NCBI GenBank assembly: GCA_964453985.1
Contig: CAYVQB010000007.1
Location: 1 to 39,995 of the forward strand
Source of the DNA: CAYVQB01 sp964453985
GTDB lineage: Bacteria > Babelota > Babeliae > Babelales > UASB340
Reading direction: 5' to 3'
Length of the DNA: 39,995 bases
Under the pieces are notes generated by a model. It saw only the letters and a list, made by a program, of their open reading frames with translations, had not been told where the DNA came from and searched no databases. Below, in pieces: positions 32,951 to 39,995 of this stretch (the stretch's first letter is position 1; the number at the start of each line of letters is the position of its first letter). Both the position numbers and the translations under genes were made by a program.

Positions 32951-33589
32951 ATGGCAAGTAATTTAGCAGTCTGCAGAAAATGTCGTCAGGCCGGAGAAAA
33001 GTTGTTTTTAAAGGGTACAAAGTGTCGTACCGGTAAATGTGCTATGGAAAAAACTCCATCCACACCTGGTCAGCATGGAAGAAAATCTGGAATGAAAAAA
33101 GTTTCAGAGTACGGAAAACAGCTTAAAGAAAAGCAAAAAGTAAAAATGATGTATGGTGTTTTGGAAAAACAATTTAAACGTTTTTTTAAAAATGCTTCAA
33201 ACTTAAAGGGTTCAACAGGCGAAAGTCTGATCTCTTTGCTTGAATGTCGTTTAGATAATGTCCTATTTCGTTTAAAGATGGCTTTTTCTAGAGATCAAGC
33301 ACGTCAATTAGTTGTTCATGGACACGTTAATGTTAATGGTAAAAAAGTTAAGTCTCCGTCTTTTGTTGTTAAAGAAGGTGATATTATTACTTTGTCTGAA
33401 CGCTCTTTAAACAAAAAAACACTTATGGAAACCATCGTTGATAAGAGAATGAATATTGGGGTTAAGGTTCCTGAGTGGTTGGAATTAGATAAGCAAGACC
33501 GAAAAGGTGTCATTTTACGTTTACCTATTCGATCTGATGTGACTATTCCTATCGAAGAGCATTTGATTGTTGAGTTGTATTCTAAATAA
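32951..33589 (+). CDS. rpsD: 30S ribosomal protein S4, zinc form
   Basis: Primary 16S rRNA binder. The N-terminal arm has four cysteines (C8-x2-C11-x13-C25-x4-C30), the zinc-binding type. The GQHGRKSGMKKVSEYGKQL region and the S4 RNA-binding domain (LECRLDNVLFRLKMAFSRDQ, ARQLVVHGHVNVNGKKV) follow. 212 residues. In E. coli S4 represses the alpha operon; no such leader could be recognised here. Confidence 0.98.
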   Translation: MASNLAVCRKCRQAGEKLFLKGTKCRTGKCAMEKTPSTPGQHGRKSGMKKVSEYGKQLKEKQKVKMMYGVLEKQFKRFFKNASNLKGSTGESLISLLECRLDNVLFRLKMAFSRDQARQLVVHGHVNVNGKKVKSPSFVVKEGDIITLSERSLNKKTLMETIVDKRMNIGVKVPEWLELDKQDRKGVILRLPIRSDVTIPIEEHLIVELYSK

Positions 33590-33622
33590 TAAAAATTAAA
33601 TAATAAGTGGCGCGGAGGTCTG

Positions 33623-34681
33623 ATGCAGGAGACAAAGTACAAACCGTTAATTCTTCCAAAGGTTGGTTGGGAGAAAAAAACGCTATCGGATACGTTTGGT
33701 GAATTAGTTGTTCAACCCTTAGAACCTGGTTTTGGTATAACACTAGGGAATGCATTACGACGAGTTGTTTTGTCTTCTATAGAGGGCTCGGCTGTGACTT
33801 CTGTTATCATTACTGGTGTTAACAATGAGTTTTCTACCATTAAAGGTGTACTGGAAGATATATTACAGTTAATTCTTAATATCAAAGGTGTGGTAATTAA
33901 GAATAAGACTGGTTTGCCTGGTAAAATGCGTCTTTCTATTTCAGGTGAAACTGTTGCTAGAGTGGGTGATATTGAGGCTGATGAGCATTTGGAGCTTGTT
34001 AACAAAGATCATATCATTGCACATTTGGCCCCAGACGGAGCATTAGATATAGAGTTTTTCGTAGAAACAGGTAGAGGTTATCAGGCTGCACAATGGCCTT
34101 TAGCTAAAACCCTGCAGGCCGATGACCGTATTTATGTTGATACTATGTTCTCTCCTATTAAGAGAGTTGAGTATCATGTAGAAAAAACACGTGTTGGTCA
34201 GGATATTGACTACGACAAGCTTGTCTTAACTGTTATTTCTAATGGTGCTATAAAACCTGTAGATGCGATACATTATGCAACCTCAGTTTTAAGAACACAA
34301 TTTGAGCACTTTTTGAATGCTAAAGAAATTCCTTTTAATGATATATCAAAGGAAGAAGAAGAAGCTGAAGAAAAGTCTAGCAAAGTTGATGTTCAGGGAC
34401 CAACAAAAGGTCTTCCTGTTGATCTATTTTTAAAACCTATTGATGAATTAGAGTTTTCAGTTAGATCACATAATTGTTTAGTGAGTGCTGGTGTGAAAAG
34501 AGTTATAGACTTAGTAAATCTTACTGATGATGATCTTCTTAAAGTTAAGAACTTTGGACGTAAATCTTTAAGAGAAGTCAAAGAGATTCTTAGCGCATTT
34601 GGCTTGCACTTAGGCATGAATGTTAAAGAATTAGATTTGAAAAAAGTTATTAAAGAACAAGAGGATGGTTTGAAATCATGA
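33623..34681 (+). CDS. rpoA: DNA-directed RNA polymerase subunit alpha
   Basis: Dimerises and nucleates RNA polymerase assembly. The N-terminal domain (to ~240) has GFGITLGNALRRVVLSSIEG and the ANE/DDRIYV-type region; the C-terminal domain (~268-335) has VRSHNCLVSAGVKRVIDLVN and LLKVKNFGRKSLREVKEIL, the DNA/activator-binding helices. The linker is unusually acidic (KEEEEAEEKSS, ~238-248). 352 residues, a little longer than E. coli (329). Its stop overlaps rplQ in ATGA. Confidence 0.99.
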   Translation: MQETKYKPLILPKVGWEKKTLSDTFGELVVQPLEPGFGITLGNALRRVVLSSIEGSAVTSVIITGVNNEFSTIKGVLEDILQLILNIKGVVIKNKTGLPGKMRLSISGETVARVGDIEADEHLELVNKDHIIAHLAPDGALDIEFFVETGRGYQAAQWPLAKTLQADDRIYVDTMFSPIKRVEYHVEKTRVGQDIDYDKLVLTVISNGAIKPVDAIHYATSVLRTQFEHFLNAKEIPFNDISKEEEEAEEKSSKVDVQGPTKGLPVDLFLKPIDELEFSVRSHNCLVSAGVKRVIDLVNLTDDDLLKVKNFGRKSLREVKEILSAFGLHLGMNVKELDLKKVIKEQEDGLKS

Positions 34682-35034
34682 ATCACCAAATTGGTAAAAA
34701 AAAGCTAAACAGAAAAGCTCCTCACAGACGTGCTATGCTAAGAAATCAAGCTATACATTTGATTAATTATGGCATTTTGCAGACTACCAAAGCACGAGTT
34801 AAAGAAGTTCAAAAAATAGTTGAAAAGCTTGTTACTATTGCGCGTAAAGGGTATGATTTTAATACCATTCGTCGTATACAAAAAGAATTGCCTTATGATA
34901 AAAAGGCAGTTAAAAAGCTTATCAAAGAAATTGCTCCTAACTACACTGAACGTCCAGGTGGTTATACAAGAGTTATTCCTCTTGGTAAGCGTCCAAGTGA
35001 CACTGCTACTATCTCTCGTCTTGAGTGGGTGTAA
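34678..35034 (+). CDS. rplQ: 50S ribosomal protein L17
   Basis: Tunnel-exit 50S protein. The 118 residues show KLNRKAPHRRAMLRNQAIHL, TTKARVKEVQKIVEKLVTIA and the ending RPGGYTRVIPLGKRPSDTA, LEWV. Overlaps rpoA by four bases (translational coupling) and closes the 34-gene run ahead of a terminator. Confidence 0.98.
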   Translation: MNHQIGKKKLNRKAPHRRAMLRNQAIHLINYGILQTTKARVKEVQKIVEKLVTIARKGYDFNTIRRIQKELPYDKKAVKKLIKEIAPNYTERPGGYTRVIPLGKRPSDTATISRLEWV

Positions 35035-35067
35035 ACTAGTTATCTAGTTTTATACTTTATATAAATT

Positions 35068-35118
35068 AATAGGTCTTAGGTTTTTGCTTATGCAGCAAAG
35101 CTTAGGGCCTATTTTTTT
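35068..35118 (+). terminator. Rho-independent terminator of the ribosomal superoperon
   Basis: AATAGG (35068-35073) pairs with CCTATT (35108-35113), and the stem extends inward with several G-U pairs to about 15 base pairs. A run of seven T (35112-35118) overlaps the 3' arm. It lies 33 bases after the rplQ stop. The following 159 bases hold no gene. Confidence 0.78.
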
Positions 35119-35183
35119 ATTTTGCAATTCCCATTGTTACGGCGGGAAGCTGTGGGGTTGTGTCCCTTCGATAAAAAACAAAA

Positions 35184-35213
35184 TTGTTGATTTTTAATAT
35201 CCCATCTTATTAA
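35184..35213 (+). promoter_or_regulatory. Candidate promoter of the lactate dehydrogenase gene
   Basis: TTGTTG at 35184-35189 and TATTAA at 35208-35213 are 18 bases apart, an imperfect sigma-70 match located after the superoperon terminator and 64 bases before the gene. A TATAAA at 35221-35226 is an alternative -10 box without a -35 partner. Confidence 0.35.
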
Positions 35214-35277
35214 AACCATATATAAACATGTTTTATTTTAGCTTTTTATTTTAAAAACTTGTACAGGGATTTGTAGG

Positions 35278-36234
35278 ATGGGTAATCAAAAAAATAACTG
35301 TTTTGGTAAAGTTGCTATTGTTGGAACTGGTGCAGTTGGTAGCGCTGCCGCTTACACCTTAATGCTTGACGGCGTCGTCTCCGAGCTTGCCTTAATCGAT
35401 AGAAATAAAAATATAGCCCAAGGGCATGCTTTAGATTTAACCCATGGTATGCAATTTTCAAAGTCTACAAAAATACAGGCCGGAGATTCCTTTGAACTAG
35501 TCAAAGATGCTCAAGTTGTTATTTTGACTGCGGGCTTTGCACAAAAAAAAGACGAGACACGAGCTCAGCTTCTAGCCAAAAATGTAAATGTTTTCCGACA
35601 AATAATTCCTCAAATAACCAAATATAATAAAGATTGTATTCTTTTGGTTGTCACAAATCCTCTTGATGTTCTAACTTATCTAACTTACAAGTTATCTGGT
35701 TTTGATCGGAGTCGAGTTTTTGGTACGGGCACAGTGCTTGATACTTCTCGCTTGAGATATTTAATGGGACAGAAATTACAGGTAAGTCCAAAAGATATTA
35801 CTACATATATTTTGGGTGAGCATGGAGATTCACAATTTGTTTGGTGGAGTCATGCCAATATTGCAGGTGTTCCAATTTCTAAGATACCTGATTGTTCCCA
35901 AGAAGTTTGTGATAAACTTCATAAAGATGTCAAAAATGCAGTTTATGAAGTTATAGAGAAAAAAGGTGCGACTTATTATGCAATTGCTTTGGTAATCACC
36001 AAAATAGTTCGCGCTATCTTATTAAATCAATCAAGAATTTTTACAGTTTCAACAGTTTTACAAAATTATCACAATACTAGTGATATTTGTTTGAGTGTTC
36101 CGACGATTATCAAGTCGAGCGGAATTTGCCAACAGTTTGAAATTGATTTAGATAAAAAAGAAGAGGCTAGTTTTGCAGCTTGCGTAGAAAAAATTTATAA
36201 AGGAATAAAAGAGGCGCAGGATGTTGGTTTTTAA
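35278..36234 (+). CDS. ldh: L-lactate dehydrogenase
   Basis: Reduces pyruvate to lactate with NADH, closing fermentative glycolysis. Rossmann loop GTGAVGSAAAY (residues 17-26) with D41 for NAD; the specificity position is Q89 (AGFAQKKDETR), as in lactate dehydrogenases, whereas malate dehydrogenases carry Arg there. R95, N127, R158 (GTGTVLDTSRLR) and catalytic H182 in GEHGDS complete the active site. 318 residues, normal length. The allosteric fructose-bisphosphate site could not be judged. It stands alone between the terminator and a giant surface-protein gene 100 bases downstream, with no terminator between them. Confidence 0.94.
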   Translation: MGNQKNNCFGKVAIVGTGAVGSAAAYTLMLDGVVSELALIDRNKNIAQGHALDLTHGMQFSKSTKIQAGDSFELVKDAQVVILTAGFAQKKDETRAQLLAKNVNVFRQIIPQITKYNKDCILLVVTNPLDVLTYLTYKLSGFDRSRVFGTGTVLDTSRLRYLMGQKLQVSPKDITTYILGEHGDSQFVWWSHANIAGVPISKIPDCSQEVCDKLHKDVKNAVYEVIEKKGATYYAIALVITKIVRAILLNQSRIFTVSTVLQNYHNTSDICLSVPTIIKSSGICQQFEIDLDKKEEASFAACVEKIYKGIKEAQDVGF

Positions 36235-36334
36235 AAAAATAGCATCTTTACAAAAAGAAATGTCAGTATTAGAATCAAAAAAGGAGAAATGTAAAGGTCG
36301 TTGGACATAACTAAGGGAGAAAGGTAGGAGGAGT

Positions 36335-39300
36335 ATGAACAGAAAGACTCGTTTGTTACTATTAATGGTTTGTTTTAGTGCGGGAGGTTTACTTCAAGCA
36401 AGTAATCCACGCTTGAATTTTGGTAGCCGAAATTCAGCTTTAAAATTTTCGCCAAATACAACCTTGTATGTCAACTCTGCTGATTCAGTGATGCAGGTAG
36501 ATGGCACAATTGTTAAAGACGCAGCCGCAGAATTTTCAGGAAACAGAATTGCCTTTAGCAATGGTGTTCTAGAAAGCGAAGGATCAGAAATATTAATGAC
36601 CGCTGGTTATCAACCAGGAACCAAAGATAGTATTTGGTTAGAAGGTGATTCTCTATTCGATGCCGAACCTGGTATCGTTGTTCAAAAAATGTATGTTGAT
36701 GGTATAAACAATAGACTTGAAGGTCAGCCTCAGTTTATTGATACAATTTCTTTTTATGATTCAGCCACAACATTAACAATAGCAATTCAAAATAGATTGA
36801 ACAAAAATATAGAGCTTAATGGTGGTGAGTTAAGACTCGCTGATAATCTTTATTTGGGTGACACTGTGTCTCTCGTTGGTCCAGGACTCATAAGATTAAA
36901 TAATTGTCAGCTCGCTTTAGGTTCTTATTATTCTTCAGCTTGGACAACCGATATAAATTGGAACCAGGCTACAGATGTAGTTTTAAATGGTAGAACAGAA
37001 CTCACAGGTCAATGGAGTTTTGTAGGTATCAATGTTTTGAACGGTAATGGTAATGTATTAGATCTATCAGGTGGTGGCACAATTTATGTCTCTCCTGGTT
37101 CCACATTAGATTTAACAGACGTTCATATCAGAGGTATCAGTGATACTGATGGTCAAATTATTCTTGGTGATGAAAATGCAAGAATTAATACATACAATTG
37201 TGAAATTGAACTCATTGGTGATTATACAACAACAACAGGTAAATTTTGGGTAGGTGGCCCAACAACCTTTATTTTAAAAGATAAAGATTGGACTTTTAAT
37301 AATGACTCTTTATTAACAGTTGATGGCGTAACCTTATGGTTAGATACATTGGATCAAACTAGTTGGCCAGAGCCAGGGCAACTTAAAGCTCCTCTAGCCT
37401 TGTATGCCGGACACTATTGGCAGACAGAAAATCTTGCATACGATCTTGTACATAACCTTTCTTTAATTTACAGTGGTACTGTAAAAGAAGTTTGTGATAG
37501 ATCTCAAACTTGGTCTTCAAAGTCTACAGCCCTAACTGATGGTATTTTGACTCATGATTTAACACTTGATCAAAGTATCCATATTCACCCACAACAAAAA
37601 ATTACAATTGGCGCTGATCTTACAATTGATGGTGATGGTGCAACATTAGTATTCTCAAATCCAGAGAATTCTCAATTTGTTGTTCTTCCTGGTTACACAG
37701 TAACATTGAAAAATGTAGAATTAGACAGAGTTAATTCTAGAACATTTGATCTCAGATATGCACATGGTGGAGCAGGTCAACCAACAAGAAGTACAACAAA
37801 TCCTAATGATATTGTTTCAGGAAATCTTATTATTGGTGAAGATGTAGCCTTTGGCTTGAGTGAAAGTGTTACATTCAGTCAAGGTACGATAACATTATTA
37901 GATGAATCTTCAAGCAGCAAATACAATACATTTAAAGTTCGTGGTGTTGAAGGTCCAAAAACTTTCACCATCAATCCTAGAGTTTCTAATGCAACTCATA
38001 ATGTCGAATTTTATATGCCAACTGCTATTAGTCCTGTAACAGGTCAACCTGCAAATCAAGGCTTTAAATCTTTAATACTAAATCAAAATAGTATCTCTCT
38101 AGAAGATGTAGAGCTTACAGGTTTAGATCATATTTCACACGTTGTTGGGACAGGTGGATCCGGTTCTATAGCAATGGCAGGTCGAGGTGTTGTTGATGTT
38201 GGTAATATCCATAGACCTTTGTCTCAGAGCAGTTCTATAGAATATGTAGACAAAGTATTTGATATCAGTGGACTTGATAACAGACTCAGATTATTAAAAG
38301 ATAAATTAGTCTTTTCTGGTCAGGTTAATTTTGCTGAAGAAAACGATAACGTTCTTCATATAGACTCAGTGATTATTCAAAGAATCTTAGGTGCAGACAA
38401 AACGCAATGGTGGACAGGTGGATCTCCTGAGATAACATTCAATACAAACTTTGCTAACCTAACTTCTACGTATGGTATTGCAAGGTTGATCTTTGATGAC
38501 AGAATCATACAAGTAACCAACCAGGCAGACGGATTCAAGCTTGCCAAGAACTCTTTCTTGGGTGGAAAACATTTAATTATCGGCAATAATCCTATTGTTA
38601 ATAATTATGATGGAAACCTTTCTGGTCAGCCTCCAACAACAGAGCTTGAAAGATTAACTGCAAAAAATATCCCAACAGGAAATCCTATCACAAAAGACTT
38701 TGGTAATATGTTCAGAGCACCTGTAACTTCAGGTTCTGGTGATAATAATGGTCGCTATGTAACAGCATTCCAATTGTTACAACAAAAAGAGCGTGAAGCT
38801 TTCAGACCAGAGTTAATCCCAAGTAATGGACATGTTTATGCAATACCAACTCAAAAACCATCACCTCGTCCAGGTGCATCAAGTTCTCGTCCAGGAGAAA
38901 GACCTCGTAGTAGAGATCTTTTAACAAGAGACGTAAATCTTCCAGATAATGTAAATGATTTATCTGTAGATGTTGAAACATATGTAGATGCAACTGATCT
39001 TCAAGGTCAAGAATACGCTTATAGAACTTATTTAGATAAGTTTTCCACAGATGGCACAGAGAGCCTTAACTTAACTTTAGATACAGAGTGTTATGTTAGT
39101 GTTCTGAAATCAGAAGATGTAACAATCAAGAGTGGTGATATTATTAATATAGTAGGTGCAGGAAACGAAATTCATATTGCAAAAAAACTTACTATAGAAA
39201 CAGGTGCCCAATTAAACTTTGATGATGGAACAATTAATAGTTCTGTTCCTGCCCAATTAAGATTTGTATTTGATAATGATGATGCAGAATTAGTTATTGG

Positions 39301-39995
39301 CGGAATCACAATTGACTTAGAAGAAAGCTCAGATCTAATTTTTACAGGTAAAGGTAAGGCTAAGCTTTCTGATAGTTGTGTAATCAATATGAAAGGATTA
39401 AGAGATAGCACAACAGGTGCAGTATCGAATATTCCTTCTCTTATTGTAACAGGTGATGTAGAGTTGGATGTTTTATCACTTGCAACAGCTCAAATCAAAG
39501 GTGTTGGTAGAATAATCGTATCAGAAGGTGGACTTCTTAACGTTGATACAGCAACATTAAAAGTTGGTGCAACAAGAACTGATGACATCACTCTTAATGT
39601 TTTTAGTGCTGGTATGGTAAATGTTATGGGAACGGATGCAGATGCATACGGTAGAATCTCATTTATCAATACAAATATGACTATCAACGTTGTTCAAAAT
39701 GCTTCCATAACTTTAAATGATTATGGTGTTCTTGAAATCAACTCTGTTGGCAATGACCTAGAAAAAGGTAACTTGACACAATTTATAGTAGATGCAACTT
39801 CAACATTATACATAAACGAAAATGCTATCTTGTCTCTTGCTGCTAATTTCTATGAATGGCAAAATGGATATGAGATTGTCTGGGATACACGAGGCGCCAG
39901 AGTTATTGGTAATGGTTATGTTGAATTAATAACGCAACAACCTTCAACTGGTCGTCAATACCGTGGATACATTGGCAAACTTCAAACTGCTAATG
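36335..39995 (+). CDS. Giant exported beta-helix surface protein, N-terminal 1220 residues (3' end outside window)
   Basis: The frame is open from an ATG at 36335 to the window edge. AGGAGG sits only three bases upstream of the ATG, with AAGG a little further up. Residues 1-22 are a clear signal peptide (MNRKTRLLLLMVCFSAGGLL) with a probable cut after LQA. The rest is Asn/Asp/Thr/Gly-rich with dense short strand motifs of the L.LTDV.I.GL type, as in right-handed beta-helix proteins. Residues ~157-345 match unit 3 of the left giant protein; ~409-476 is a looser internal copy (DGDGATLVFS, LPGYTVTLKNVEL). An Arg/Pro/Ser-rich linker (~836-866) divides two beta-rich parts. No WD40 blades or 11-mer repeats are seen in this part. 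A surface adhesin-like role is inference. The frame was not listed as a complete ORF because it lacks a stop in the window. Confidence 0.88.
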   Translation, partial: MNRKTRLLLLMVCFSAGGLLQASNPRLNFGSRNSALKFSPNTTLYVNSADSVMQVDGTIVKDAAAEFSGNRIAFSNGVLESEGSEILMTAGYQPGTKDSIWLEGDSLFDAEPGIVVQKMYVDGINNRLEGQPQFIDTISFYDSATTLTIAIQNRLNKNIELNGGELRLADNLYLGDTVSLVGPGLIRLNNCQLALGSYYSSAWTTDINWNQATDVVLNGRTELTGQWSFVGINVLNGNGNVLDLSGGGTIYVSPGSTLDLTDVHIRGISDTDGQIILGDENARINTYNCEIELIGDYTTTTGKFWVGGPTTFILKDKDWTFNNDSLLTVDGVTLWLDTLDQTSWPEPGQLKAPLALYAGHYWQTENLAYDLVHNLSLIYSGTVKEVCDRSQTWSSKSTALTDGILTHDLTLDQSIHIHPQQKITIGADLTIDGDGATLVFSNPENSQFVVLPGYTVTLKNVELDRVNSRTFDLRYAHGGAGQPTRSTTNPNDIVSGNLIIGEDVAFGLSESVTFSQGTITLLDESSSSKYNTFKVRGVEGPKTFTINPRVSNATHNVEFYMPTAISPVTGQPANQGFKSLILNQNSISLEDVELTGLDHISHVVGTGGSGSIAMAGRGVVDVGNIHRPLSQSSSIEYVDKVFDISGLDNRLRLLKDKLVFSGQVNFAEENDNVLHIDSVIIQRILGADKTQWWTGGSPEITFNTNFANLTSTYGIARLIFDDRIIQVTNQADGFKLAKNSFLGGKHLIIGNNPIVNNYDGNLSGQPPTTELERLTAKNIPTGNPITKDFGNMFRAPVTSGSGDNNGRYVTAFQLLQQKEREAFRPELIPSNGHVYAIPTQKPSPRPGASSSRPGERPRSRDLLTRDVNLPDNVNDLSVDVETYVDATDLQGQEYAYRTYLDKFSTDGTESLNLTLDTECYVSVLKSEDVTIKSGDIINIVGAGNEIHIAKKLTIETGAQLNFDDGTINSSVPAQLRFVFDNDDAELVIGGITIDLEESSDLIFTGKGKAKLSDSCVINMKGLRDSTTGAVSNIPSLIVTGDVELDVLSLATAQIKGVGRIIVSEGGLLNVDTATLKVGATRTDDITLNVFSAGMVNVMGTDADAYGRISFINTNMTINVVQNASITLNDYGVLEINSVGNDLEKGNLTQFIVDATSTLYINENAILSLAANFYEWQNGYEIVWDTRGARVIGNGYVELITQQPSTGRQYRGYIGKLQTAN
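36980..37370 (+). repeat. LNGNG domain shared with the left giant protein
   Basis: Residues ~216-345 of the right giant protein. Ungapped alignment to the left protein (826-370, minus strand) runs from LNGNGNVLDLSGGGTIYV through GGPTTFILKDKDWTF to LTVDGVTLWLDTLD, with about half the positions identical. The similarity also reaches upstream to IELNGGELRLADNLYLGD (residue ~156). Confidence 0.78.

Noticed and set aside
35278..36234. Malate dehydrogenase as an alternative for ldh
   Set aside because: The specificity residue is Gln in AGFAQKKDETR, and the GTGTVLDTSRLR motif is of lactate dehydrogenase type.
36221..36310. 29-codon ORF (MLVFKKIASLQKEM...) overlapping the end of ldh
   Set aside because: It has an ATG near a GAGG, but the composition is ordinary and no family is recognised; it may be chance. 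Conservation of its frame in relatives would change this.
1..39995. tRNA, rRNA, CRISPR, insertion-sequence or prophage features
   Set aside because: No cloverleaf, rRNA core motif, spaced direct-repeat array, transposase or phage gene was recognised on either strand by reading; a covariance-model scan was not possible.

Overview
The window is an AT-rich bacterial chromosome segment (about one third G+C by eye) dominated by housekeeping genes. The host appears to be a diderm with lipopolysaccharide: it carries a YidC with a large periplasmic domain, an LptD/OstA-type outer-membrane LPS translocon, LpxC of lipid A synthesis and an RseP-type protease. The compact gene order, long low-complexity beta-rich surface proteins and a WD40-beta-helix fusion would fit a host-associated lineage such as Candidatus Dependentiae (TM6). 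That placement is inference from gene content, not proven. A 100-base N run inside pyrG shows this is a draft or single-cell/metagenome assembly.

Layout. (1) 1-4778, minus strand: the first ~1592 residues of a giant exported protein that runs off the left edge. It has a signal-type N-terminus, a seven-blade WD40-like propeller, two and a half copies of a ~420-residue beta-helix unit, then an 11-residue-periodic segment. (2) 4779-5011: divergent spacer with two hairpins, one terminator-like. (3) 5012-12360, plus: yidC-recR-lptD-pepP-pyrG, tightly spaced. (4) 12361-15401: rplM with its own promoter and a textbook terminator, lpxC, a free-standing LigD-type 3'-phosphoesterase, and on the minus strand rseP. 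(5) 15690-35034, plus: one unbroken run of 34 genes joining the str, S10, spc and alpha operons (rpsL to rplQ, including fusA, tuf, secY, adk, map, infA, rpoA), closed by a hairpin terminator. rpmD (L30) is missing from its normal place. (6) 35278-36234: L-lactate dehydrogenase. (7) 36335-39995, plus: the first 1220 residues of a second giant exported beta-helix protein, cut by the right edge.

The main discovery candidate is the pair of giant proteins. They lie on opposite sides of the housekeeping block, are transcribed outward, and share a ~190-residue domain with about half of positions identical over a ~105-residue ungapped core. They appear to be two members of one surface-protein family that swaps accessory modules: a WD40 propeller and 11-mer stalk in one, an Arg/Pro-rich linker in the other.

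Functionally, the envelope genes (YidC, SecY, LptD, LpxC, RseP) supply the export and outer-membrane machinery such giant proteins would need. The ribosomal block supplies translation. PyrG, Adk and LDH cover nucleotide and redox metabolism. No tRNA, rRNA, CRISPR array, insertion sequence or phage gene was seen, and no gene-free stretch exceeds 300 bases.
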